Source: Bacteroidales bacterium UBA1077
GTDB taxonomy: Bacteria; Bacteroidota; Bacteroidia; Bacteroidales; UBA932
Direction of reading: 5' to 3'
DNA length: 22,632 nt
NCBI GenBank assembly: GCA_002314195.1
Contig: DCCQ01000092.1
Coordinates: forward strand, 1 to 22,632
Shown here: piece by piece, positions 1-6,194 of the stretch
Position numbering within the stretch: position 1 is the stretch's first letter
Layout: each line of letters opens with the position of its first letter
Translations under genes and position numbers: made by a program
The notes under the pieces: generated by a model
Seen by the model: only the letters and a program-made list of their open reading frames with translations
What the model was told of the DNA's origin: nothing
Database searches by the model: none

Positions 1-1
1 A

Positions 2-493
2 CACTTTTTGAAACAGTATCCAATGCCGTACACCTATAAATTTGTCTACATAAAAGATGGGGTTGAGTATCCTTTGTCGAGCGAGGATGCGACCAGTTCC
101 TATGGTCCTCTTTATAAAGCAGGCGGAATCTTTTATGGATTCCGGAAGTCGGTCGATTTATTCCTTGCGACCGACTTGTTGTCGAATGGCTCTCCATGTA
201 TCAGGTCGGTAGGCCCGTATGGCTATTATGTGTTAACGAAGACTTATAAAGAGGCTTGGTGTGTATTCTCTGTTCGAAAGGGTGGTTTGGCTGCAGGACA
301 TGACCTTAAGCCAAAGTCGTCCAGTCCAATGTTATTCGATCAAAGTATATGGAATGTCAATTATGAGTTTACGTTCGAGGCGGAAAAATCAAAAATCAAT
401 GACAATGTTTTTTTCGGCTATAGAGAAATGACCAAATATTCCAATCCAAGAGGTTCGGGAAAGGTTGTGAAAATTGAGTTTGTAGATAAATAA
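2..493 (+). CDS. Hypothetical protein, 5' end outside the window
   Basis: The frame is open from the first bases of the window with no stop upstream, so this is the C-terminal part of a longer gene. A TTG at 8 and an ATG at 23 lie in frame, but neither need be the true start. About 163 residues are visible, rich in Tyr, Phe, Ser and Lys, with several short beta-type stretches and no transmembrane segment. I see no catalytic motif and recognise no family. Codon use differs from the rest of the window: AAA is common for Lys and many third positions are A or T, while the neighbouring genes prefer AAG and G/C endings. This fits an accessory or recently acquired gene, but the evidence is composition only. 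It converges on pit, with a hairpin between them. Confidence 0.6.
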   Translation, partial: HFLKQYPMPYTYKFVYIKDGVEYPLSSEDATSSYGPLYKAGGIFYGFRKSVDLFLATDLLSNGSPCIRSVGPYGYYVLTKTYKEAWCVFSVRKGGLAAGHDLKPKSSSPMLFDQSIWNVNYEFTFEAEKSKINDNVFFGYREMTKYSNPRGSGKVVKIEFVDK

Positions 494-543
494 TTGATCT
501 TGCCAGAACGCAGCGGTGACGCTTTTGCCTGAAATACCATGAA

Positions 544-583
544 GATGCGGCTCAAAGGAATATATCATTCCAAGAACCGCATC
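544..583 (-). terminator. Hairpin between the hypothetical gene and pit; likely pit terminator
   Basis: A two-part inverted repeat. The outer arms are 544-553 and 574-583 and the inner arms GGAAT/ATTCC are 557-561 and 567-571, with a 5-base loop. The single outer mismatch (551 against 576) is C-A on the plus strand but a G-U pair in minus-strand RNA, so the stem is complete only in the pit transcript. It starts 29 bases past the pit stop. The following U-run is poor, so intrinsic termination is inferred. Confidence 0.55.
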
Positions 584-611
584 TGTGATTTAGAAGACTG
601 AGCGTATTCGG

Positions 612-2849
612 CTATTCTCTGAAGCCTTTCGAGGCGCGAAGGAGGTGGCGTAGGGAACTGGTGAGCTCGCGGGTCTCCTGAAGGAGGTTCAGGTAGAGGT
701 ATGCCACGGCGATGTTCTCTTTTGAGGACTGCATCCTCTGCATCTGAGCCTCACGAGCCTTCTCAAGGCAGTCCTTCAGTTCCTCGGCCTCGCGGCGGAC
801 CTCATCGACCTCGTTATAGGAACCGGTCTGGAGAATCTTTTCTGTACGCCTCAGAAGGAACAGGACGGTGTCGCGAAGAGGAATATATTCCTTGACCTGC
901 TCCTGGCTCAGAGGTGCGAAGTTGTTGTCCACGTGCTCCTCGCAAGGGTCGGCGATACGTCTCAGGCAGTAGAGGATCTCCTCGCAGGAGTTCCTGCCGA
1001 GATGGAACCAGGTGTTCTTCTCCATGGCGACCTCCGGGTCGATCCTGCGGAAGCCGATCATCTCCTTGCGGCGGCTGTTCTTCAACTCCTCTCTTTTGCG
1101 TCTCATTGTGTCCTCCGCCTTGTGCAGCATTCCGAGATCCTCCTTGATGAATCCATCGGTGATCTGACGGAAAGTTGTGTTGACATATTCAAGGAAATCG
1201 GCCTGGCTGTCTGAGATGTGCTTGCTCAGAAGGGTAAGGATTTCGCTCTTGTCGGTGCTGAGCATCATCTGGTTGAAAGTGACGTCACCGTTCTCTTCCT
1301 CAGCCTTTTTCCTGTAGCGGATGTTGCTGCGGATCAGCAGGAAGATTGCTAGAGCCATCATTATGCAGGCGGCCACGAATCCTCCAATGTGCATCAGCAT
1401 CGCGATGAGGAAGCACAGGATGAATGCGGCTCCGGCGGTTATGAACCAGCCTCCGATGACGGAGACGACTCCGGTCACCCTGTATACAGCGCTTTCACGT
1501 CCCCATGCACGGTCGGCCAGTGAGGAACCCATCGCCACCATGAACGTGACGTAAGTTGTTGAGAGAGGAAGTTTGAGAGAGGTGCCAAGAGCAATCAGCA
1601 GACCGGCCACAACCAGATTGACGGTGGCTCTGACCTCGTCAAAGGCCGCACCTTCTGGAAGTTTGGCTTCATCCGTGTTGAAGCGTTTCTCGCACCAAGC
1701 CTTTACTCCGTCCGGAACGACATCCTGGAAGAAATTGGCGGTGTTGTTCGAGAATCTTACCAGAACCCTGGCGATTTTCGAGGAACCGAACATCTCGTCA
1801 CCCTCGCTTTGGCGGGAAAGGTCAACCGAGGTCTTGATCACGTTGCGGGCCTTTTTGGATGTCGCAAGTGAGAAGACCATGATGGCACCGGCGGCCACAA
1901 GGAATATGATCGGGCTCTTGGCCGGCCCGTCCAAGGATGACATCATGAATGTCGATGGGTCGGTGGCGCCGCTGGAGACATAGTCAGTGTAGGATGAATA
2001 TCCTGCCAGGGGCACTCCGATGAAGTTGACGAGGTCGTTGCCGGCGAAGGCCATCGCAAGGGCGAACGTGCCCATCAGCACCAGAATCTTGAACACGTTG
2101 ACTTTCAGGCAATACAGGATCTGCATCACGGCTGTTGACGCAACGAAGCATATTCCAAGGAATGTGAGTGTGTTGCTTTGGATATATTCCTGAATTTCCG
2201 GAGTGACGAAGGACATACTCTTGATGCCTTTGAACAGCATGAAGTAGAAGATGGCTGTCGTGGCGATGCCTCCGAATATTCCTATCTTCCATTTGAGGTT
2301 CTTCTTGTAGGTGAAAGTGAAGACCAGTCGGGAGATGTACTGCAGGACGATTCCGAAGAAGAATGCGATGGCGACGGAGACGAAGATGGCCATGATCATG
2401 CCGAGGGCCTTTTCCGTGTTCATCAGGTCGCCGACCGTGAGTCCGGTGGTGTCGTTGGCCAGTTTCAGCAGCACAAACGCTGTCGTGCCTCCAAGCAGCT
2501 CAAACACAAGGGAAACCGTTGTCGATGTTGGCAGGCCGAGGTTGTTGAATATGTCAAGAAGGATCACGTCAGAGACCATCACGGCGAGGAATATGAACAT
2601 CAGTTCCTTCATGGAGAACATCGCCGGATGGAATATTCCGTGCCGCGCGACTTCCATCATTCCGTTGCTCATTGTGGCTCCGAGGAACACTCCGACTGCG
2701 GCCACGATGATTATTGTCCTGAACTTGGCCACTTTGGCGCCTATAGCTGAGTTCAAGAAGTTGACAGCGTCGTTGCTGACCCCGACCATCAGGTCGAACA
2801 CGGCCAGCACGAACAGGAACACCACAATCACAAGGTAAATCTCACTCAT
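612..2849 (-). CDS. pit: PiT-family inorganic phosphate transporter with C-terminal PhoU-like domain
   Basis: An inner-membrane phosphate permease of 745 residues. The two homologous PiT halves are visible: GVSNDAVNF near residues 23-31 with LPTSTTVS near 107, and AGNDLVNFIG near 269-278 with LPLSTTYV in the second half. This is the repeated ND plus P-STT architecture of the family. Many hydrophobic helices run to about residue 510. The last 220 residues are soluble, charged and helical, resembling the PhoU/DUF47 fold, so this is a transporter-regulator fusion of the kind common in Bacteroidota. Such proteins move phosphate with a cation; which cation is not visible. The ATG at 2849 follows a short leader. 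Upstream lie a near-consensus -7 box (2879-2872) and four 11-bp-spaced repeats resembling a Pho box, suggesting phosphate-responsive control. It is transcribed apart from gpmA, 364 bases away. Confidence 0.9.
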   Translation of the reverse strand: MSEIYLVIVVFLFVLAVFDLMVGVSNDAVNFLNSAIGAKVAKFRTIIIVAAVGVFLGATMSNGMMEVARHGIFHPAMFSMKELMFIFLAVMVSDVILLDIFNNLGLPTSTTVSLVFELLGGTTAFVLLKLANDTTGLTVGDLMNTEKALGMIMAIFVSVAIAFFFGIVLQYISRLVFTFTYKKNLKWKIGIFGGIATTAIFYFMLFKGIKSMSFVTPEIQEYIQSNTLTFLGICFVASTAVMQILYCLKVNVFKILVLMGTFALAMAFAGNDLVNFIGVPLAGYSSYTDYVSSGATDPSTFMMSSLDGPAKSPIIFLVAAGAIMVFSLATSKKARNVIKTSVDLSRQSEGDEMFGSSKIARVLVRFSNNTANFFQDVVPDGVKAWCEKRFNTDEAKLPEGAAFDEVRATVNLVVAGLLIALGTSLKLPLSTTYVTFMVAMGSSLADRAWGRESAVYRVTGVVSVIGGWFITAGAAFILCFLIAMLMHIGGFVAACIMMALAIFLLIRSNIRYRKKAEEENGDVTFNQMMLSTDKSEILTLLSKHISDSQADFLEYVNTTFRQITDGFIKEDLGMLHKAEDTMRRKREELKNSRRKEMIGFRRIDPEVAMEKNTWFHLGRNSCEEILYCLRRIADPCEEHVDNNFAPLSQEQVKEYIPLRDTVLFLLRRTEKILQTGSYNEVDEVRREAEELKDCLEKAREAQMQRMQSSKENIAVAYLYLNLLQETRELTSSLRHLLRASKGFRE

Positions 2850-2871
2850 AATTCTTTCTATAATTCGAGCG

Positions 2872-2879
2872 CAAAATTC
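2872..2879 (-). promoter_or_regulatory. Probable -7 box of the pit promoter
   Basis: The minus strand reads GAATTTTG, one mismatch from the Bacteroidota -7 consensus TAnnTTTG. It lies 22 bases before the pit ATG. No TTTG -33 box is present; the 11-bp repeats (2890-2928) sit where it would be, as expected for an activator-dependent promoter. Confidence 0.45.
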
Positions 2880-2889
2880 ACCATAAAAT

Positions 2890-2928
2890 GTTACCGGACG
2901 GTTGCAACCGTGTTACATTTCGGTTACA
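2890..2928 (-). promoter_or_regulatory. Pho-box-like array: four direct repeats at exact 11-bp spacing
   Basis: The pentamer GTTAC or GTTGC starts at 2890, 2901, 2912 and 2923, one every 11 bases. On the pit coding strand the units read TGTAAC, TGTAAC, TGCAAC and GGTAAC. OmpR/PhoB-type regulators bind direct repeats with this 11-bp period, as in the E. coli Pho box and Bacillus PhoP boxes. The array ends about 10 bases upstream of the putative -7 box. A 9-bp inverted repeat (2891-2899 with 2932-2940) and a 14-bp palindrome (2898-2911) overlap it, so a symmetric site for another regulator is the alternative. Confidence 0.6.
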
Positions 2929-3014
2929 ATTGTCCGGTAATGGAATTATCCATTTAATATTATGCCCCTCATTTAAGGTAGGCCATCAAGGTAGTCCCAA
3001 GGAAGGCCCTCGGA

Positions 3015-3093
3015 GCGAAGCGACGCAAGGGGTCTGGGGAGACCGCTCCCCAGTGCCCCGCCGGGGCTGTCCCGAAGGGACTGGGGGTTGAAG
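3015..3093. repeat. Structured intergenic repeat, copy 1 (three hairpins)
   Basis: Copy 1 of a 79-bp unit repeated with a 95-bp period. It holds three successive perfect hairpins: an 8-bp stem 3034-3041/3046-3053 with loop ACCG, a 5-bp stem GCCCC/GGGGC at 3055-3059/3063-3067, and a 5-bp stem GTCCC/GGGAC at 3069-3073/3077-3081 with loop GAA. A competing pairing, CCCCAG 3048-3053 with CTGGGG 3081-3086, would enclose hairpins 2 and 3 in a three-way junction and exclude hairpin 1. The look is that of a REP-type dispersed intergenic element; the family is not recognised. Confidence 0.8.
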
Positions 3094-3109
3094 ATAAAAT
3101 GCGCGCAGC

Positions 3110-3188
3110 GCGAAGCGACGCAAGGGGTCTGGGGAGACCGCTCCCCAGTGCCCCGCCGGGGCTGTCACGAAGTGACTGGGGGTAGAAG
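3110..3188. repeat. Structured intergenic repeat, copy 2
   Basis: Copy 2 of the unit, identical to copy 1 except in hairpin 3 and one base near the end. Hairpin 3 is GTCAC/GTGAC instead of GTCCC/GGGAC: both sides of one base pair changed together, so pairing is kept. The linker between copies (3094-3109) is unrelated to the sequence before copy 1. Confidence 0.8.
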
Positions 3189-3192
3189 GTCC

Positions 3193-3227
3193 GTAAGGCG
3201 AAATAATTGAAAATTATTTCGCCTTAC
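3193..3227 (-). terminator. Perfect 16-bp palindrome over the gpmA stop codon
   Basis: The arms 3193-3208 and 3212-3227 are perfectly complementary, with the 3-base loop GAA (3209-3211). The right arm contains the last four gpmA codons and the TAA stop (3216-3214). In gpmA mRNA this makes a 16-bp, AT-rich-topped hairpin immediately at the 3' end of the coding region. No U-run follows, so it may be a terminator or a 3'-end stabilising structure. Confidence 0.65.
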
Positions 3228-3960
3228 CCTGCTTTGCGACGGCCTCCTGCTTGCGCTTGAGCTCCTCAGGATCAGCAAGATAGTAATCCTTTACGAGATT
3301 GAGATCATCATCGAACTCGAAGACGTAAGGAGTCGCTGTAGGAATGTTCAGGCCTACGATGTCGGCGTCAGAGATTCCCTTGAGATGCTTTACAACGCCA
3401 CGAAGGCTGTTGCCGTGAGCCACAACCACGATGTTGTCGTGCTGCTTGAGGGCAGGGAAGATCTCGCACTCCCAGTAAGGCATCACACGCTCGATGCAGT
3501 TCTTCAGAGCCTCTGTGCGAGGGATGTACTGATCTGGGACGAGGGCGTAGCGAGGATCCTTGGTAGCGCTGTTAGGATCGTCTTCAGGAAGTTTGTGAGG
3601 AGCAACATCGAAGCTGCGGCGCCAGATGAGCACCTGCTCGTCACCGTACTTCTGGGCGGTCTCGGCCTTGTTCAGACCCTGAAGCATTCCGTAGTGCTTC
3701 TCGTTGAGCCTCCAAGTCTTCTTTACAGGAATCCAGTCGAGATCCATGGCGTCGAGAACGTTGTTGAGGGTCTTGATGGCTCTCTTAAGATAAGAGGTGT
3801 AGGCGACCTCGAAGGTGATTCCGGCCTCTTTGAGGGCCTTTCCAGCGTCGAGGGCTTCCTGAACGCCCTTCTCGCTGAGGTCAACGTTGGTCCAACCTGT
3901 GAACCTGTTCTCCTTGTTCCACTGGCTTTCGCCGTGACGGATAAGTACTATTCTTCTCAT
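3214..3960 (-). CDS. gpmA: 2,3-bisphosphoglycerate-dependent phosphoglycerate mutase
   Basis: A cytosolic glycolytic and gluconeogenic enzyme that interconverts 3- and 2-phosphoglycerate through a phosphohistidine. Its 248 residues match the usual dPGM length. RHGES at residues 8-12 carries the phosphorylated His9. The family signature ENRFTGWTNVDLSEKG follows. RLNEKHYGMLQGLNK carries the acid/base Glu region and VVAHGNSLRG carries the second active-site His. The ATG at 3960 is supported by its position about 75 bases after a consensus promoter (TTTG, 19 bases, TAAATTTG) lying at the end of the upstream antiporter gene. It is therefore probably transcribed on its own as well as by read-through. 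Its 3' end lies inside a perfect palindrome. Confidence 0.97.
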   Translation of the reverse strand: MRRIVLIRHGESQWNKENRFTGWTNVDLSEKGVQEALDAGKALKEAGITFEVAYTSYLKRAIKTLNNVLDAMDLDWIPVKKTWRLNEKHYGMLQGLNKAETAQKYGDEQVLIWRRSFDVAPHKLPEDDPNSATKDPRYALVPDQYIPRTEALKNCIERVMPYWECEIFPALKQHDNIVVVAHGNSLRGVVKHLKGISDADIVGLNIPTATPYVFEFDDDLNLVKDYYLADPEELKRKQEAVAKQGKAK

Positions 3961-4004
3961 ATTTCTAATAATTTGGTTTTATCCTTAATATTCATTCACT
4001 TCAA

Positions 4005-4032
4005 TGCTTCGACAAGCTCAGCAGCCGAAGCA
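4005..4032 (-). promoter_or_regulatory. Hairpin in the gpmA leader
   Basis: TGCTTCG (4005-4011) pairs with CGAAGCA (4026-4032), with a small inner stem GCT/AGC (4016-4018 with 4023-4025). From the promoter position, the gpmA transcript should start near 4036, so this hairpin would form at its extreme 5' end. It could protect the message, or end transcripts coming from the antiporter gene, whose stop is 22 bases before it. Confidence 0.5.
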
Positions 4033-4040
4033 CCGGGCTG

Positions 4041-4071
4041 CAAATTTACATCATTATTCCGATTCGTCAAA
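4041..4071 (-). promoter_or_regulatory. gpmA promoter
   Basis: The minus strand reads TTTG (4071-4068), 19 bases, then TAAATTTG (4048-4041), an exact match to the Bacteroidota -33/-7 consensus (TTTG, 19-21 bases, TAnnTTTG). The -33 box overlaps the last codons of the antiporter gene. Confidence 0.75.
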
Positions 4072-5544
4072 TTGGTTGCCCATAATCATGAGCAGCTTGT
4101 CTCCGACCTTGAGCTTGACCGAACCGTCCGGAACAATCAATTCACCGTCCCTCTTTATCATCACGACACGTGTGCCCTCTGGAAGAACAACTTCTTTCAG
4201 CGTGTCCCCGGCTGCCAGATCGGATTCTGTAAGTCTGTGATCCATCAGCTTTCCGGCTTCCTCGGGAATCTCAATCCCGAAAGTCTCGGGAGCCTTGTCC
4301 TGGGGCAGCGCAAGGTTCAGTTTCCGGGCCACAGCCGGAATACTCATGCCTTGGATCAGCATTGAGACCATAGTGATGAAAAAGACGATGTTGAAGATCT
4401 GGTCGGAGCCCGGTATGTCGGCCACAACCGTGAATATCGCGAAAATGATAGGTGTCGCTCCTTTGAGCCCGACCCATGAGATGAACACTCTTGCCTTGAA
4501 CGAAAGCCTTCTGAATGGCAGGAGCGAGATGAACACGGCAAGCGGACGGCCGACAAAGGTCATGAATATTCCAATAAGCAGGGCGACCGGCGCCACTGAA
4601 AGCATTTCCTTAGGGTTGACGAGCAGCCCAAGCGTGAGGAACATTCCCATCTGCATAAGCCATGTGACAGTGTCGCTGAACCTGAAGACCTCTCTTTTGT
4701 GGGCCATCGGCTTGTTGCCTATGATCACACCGGCAAGGTAGATGGCAAGGAATCCGTTGCCGTTCACAAGTCCTGTGATGGAATAGATGAAGAATCCGAT
4801 GCTCAGAACGAGGATGGCGTACAGGGACGCTCCGTTCAGATTCAATTTTCCGAGAGCCCATGAGAACGCTCGTCCGAGGCCGACGCCCATGATCGCGCCG
4901 ATTCCAAGCTGCATGGTGAATGTCAGAAGAGCGTTGCCGACCATCCTTGCGTAGTCGATGTCGATTCCGGAGGCCGGCTCGAAAAGCTGCTGTGCGCACT
5001 GGATGAGCACGATGGTGATGACGTAGGCCATCGGATCGTTGGAACCGGATTCCAGTTCAAGGACAGGCTGAAGGTTCTCCTTCAGTTTCATCTTGGCGTT
5101 CCTCAGGATGTTGAACACTGATGCTGAGTCTGTAGAGGACATCACGGCAGCGAGCAGGAAGCACATCACGATCGACATTCCATCGGAGAGATGCCCGACC
5201 CTTGTCAATAAATAGATGAAGCCTCCGGTGAACAAGGCCGTCAGGAAGACCCCGACCGTGGACAGCACGATACCTTCTTTCAAGACAGGTTTTATCGTGT
5301 CGAACTTCGTCTCCAGACCGCCGCAGTACAGGATGACGCAGAGCGCGATCGTACCGATGAACTGTGCGATGTGGAAATTGTCGAACGCCAGTCCGAGTCC
5401 GTCCACACCGAACGCCATTCCGACGATGATGAACAGGAGCAGGACCGGGATCCCGAACTTGAATCCGGCCCGGCTGATGAGTATTGCCGTGAATATCAGG
5501 ATGGATCCGATGAGGAGTATGTTCTCAGGGGAAAACTGTATCAT
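4054..5544 (-). CDS. nhaP2: CPA1-family potassium/proton antiporter with TrkA-C domain
   Basis: An inner-membrane cation/proton antiporter of 496 residues. About 12 hydrophobic helices span residues 8-400. CPA1 motifs are visible: STDSASVF near residue 137 and ESGSNDPMAY near 164, whose Asp is the expected ion-binding residue. Residues 405-496 form a soluble TrkA-C/RCK-C-like domain ending in a typical strand-rich stretch (LKVGDKLLMIMG). This layout matches the NhaP2/CvrA K+/H+ antiporters. The ion is inferred from the family. The ATG at 5544 overlaps the nth stop by four bases (ATGA), which fixes the start and implies translational coupling in an ftsE-nth-antiporter operon. TrkA-C domains of related antiporters can bind nucleotides such as c-di-AMP in other phyla. 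Confidence 0.9.
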   Translation of the reverse strand: MIQFSPENILLIGSILIFTAILISRAGFKFGIPVLLLFIIVGMAFGVDGLGLAFDNFHIAQFIGTIALCVILYCGGLETKFDTIKPVLKEGIVLSTVGVFLTALFTGGFIYLLTRVGHLSDGMSIVMCFLLAAVMSSTDSASVFNILRNAKMKLKENLQPVLELESGSNDPMAYVITIVLIQCAQQLFEPASGIDIDYARMVGNALLTFTMQLGIGAIMGVGLGRAFSWALGKLNLNGASLYAILVLSIGFFIYSITGLVNGNGFLAIYLAGVIIGNKPMAHKREVFRFSDTVTWLMQMGMFLTLGLLVNPKEMLSVAPVALLIGIFMTFVGRPLAVFISLLPFRRLSFKARVFISWVGLKGATPIIFAIFTVVADIPGSDQIFNIVFFITMVSMLIQGMSIPAVARKLNLALPQDKAPETFGIEIPEEAGKLMDHRLTESDLAAGDTLKEVVLPEGTRVVMIKRDGELIVPDGSVKLKVGDKLLMIMGNQFDESE

Positions 5545-6188
5545 AATATCATTCTGTGTTTCTGTTCGTAGTCACGGCACCAGTCCCTCAGCGGACACTC
5601 CTCACATTTCGGGTTCCTGGCCGTGCAGGTGTAACGCCCGTGGAGAATGAGCCAATGGTGCGCCCTTGCCCTCAGTTCTGCCGGAATGTATGACTCAAGC
5701 TCCTTCTCGACCGCCTCCACGGTCTTCCCGTCAGACAATCCCATCCTGTGGGATACACGGAAAACGTGCGTGTCAACAGCGATCACCGGTTTGTCATAGA
5801 TCACGGAGGCGAGAACGTTGGCCGTCTTGCGTCCGACCCCTGGAAGGGTCATCAGCTGGTCTATGTCCGACGGAACTTCACCGGCATATTCCCGCAACAA
5901 TTTTTGAGCCATCCCGATGAGGTGGGTGGCCTTGCTGTTGGGGTAGGAAATGCTTTTGATCACCGCCAGCACTTCCTCGAACGAGGCGGAGGCCAGATCC
6001 TCCGGCTTCGGAAACTTTCTGAACAGCTCAGGAGCGACCATATTCACTCTTTTGTCAGTGCATTGTGCACTCAGGATCACCGCCACAAGCAATTGAAAAG
6101 GGGATTCGTAGTGCAGTTCTGTCCGTACTTCGGGCTGATTTGCCTGAAACCAGGAGAGGATGTGAAGGTATCTGTCTTTTTTCAGCAT
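5541..6188 (-). CDS. nth: Endonuclease III, base-excision repair glycosylase/AP lyase
   Basis: Removes oxidised pyrimidines from DNA and cuts at the resulting abasic site. Its 215 residues are the usual length. The helix-hairpin-helix LPGVGRKTA spans residues 115-123 with catalytic Lys121, and the catalytic Asp139 lies in AVDTHVFRV. The [4Fe-4S] cluster motif C-x6-C-x2-C-x5-C is intact (Cys188, 195, 198, 204). The ATG at 6188 is 6 bases after the ftsE stop, and its own stop overlaps the antiporter start. All key residues are present, so it should be active. Confidence 0.97.
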   Translation of the reverse strand: MLKKDRYLHILSWFQANQPEVRTELHYESPFQLLVAVILSAQCTDKRVNMVAPELFRKFPKPEDLASASFEEVLAVIKSISYPNSKATHLIGMAQKLLREYAGEVPSDIDQLMTLPGVGRKTANVLASVIYDKPVIAVDTHVFRVSHRMGLSDGKTVEAVEKELESYIPAELRARAHHWLILHGRYTCTARNPKCEECPLRDWCRDYEQKHRMIL

Positions 6189-6194
6189 AAGAGT

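Larger units (their letters stand above)
2850..3213. other. Intergenic region gpmA-pit with regulatory site and structured repeats
   Basis: A 364-base gap without a credible gene. Going up the plus strand it holds the pit leader, -7 box and 11-bp repeat array (2850-2940), an unremarkable stretch (2941-3014), two copies of a 79-bp structured repeat (3015-3188), and the left arm of the gpmA stop-codon palindrome (3193-3208). Short open frames crossing the repeats have no homology-like features and follow the GC-rich hairpins. Confidence 0.7.

Noticed and set aside
2178..2750. 190-residue charged open frame antisense to pit
   Set aside because: Low-complexity His/Asp/Glu content arises from reversed hydrophobic codons of the transporter; no independent support.
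2890..2940. Riboswitch upstream of pit
   Set aside because: The structured segment lies upstream of the putative -7 box, so it would not be in the transcript; a DNA-binding site fits better.
2888..3168. Short open frames through the GC-rich repeats on both strands
   Set aside because: They cross the hairpin repeat and regulatory region, with repeated Pro/Gly/Arg translations of the same unit; no sign of coding selection.
3015..3188. CRISPR-like array
   Set aside because: Only two units of 79 bp with a 16-base linker, each with internal hairpins; no spacers or cas genes.
3385..4365. 326-residue open frame on the plus strand
   Set aside because: It runs antisense across gpmA, its promoter and the antiporter 3' end, all well supported; no motif or start context favours it.
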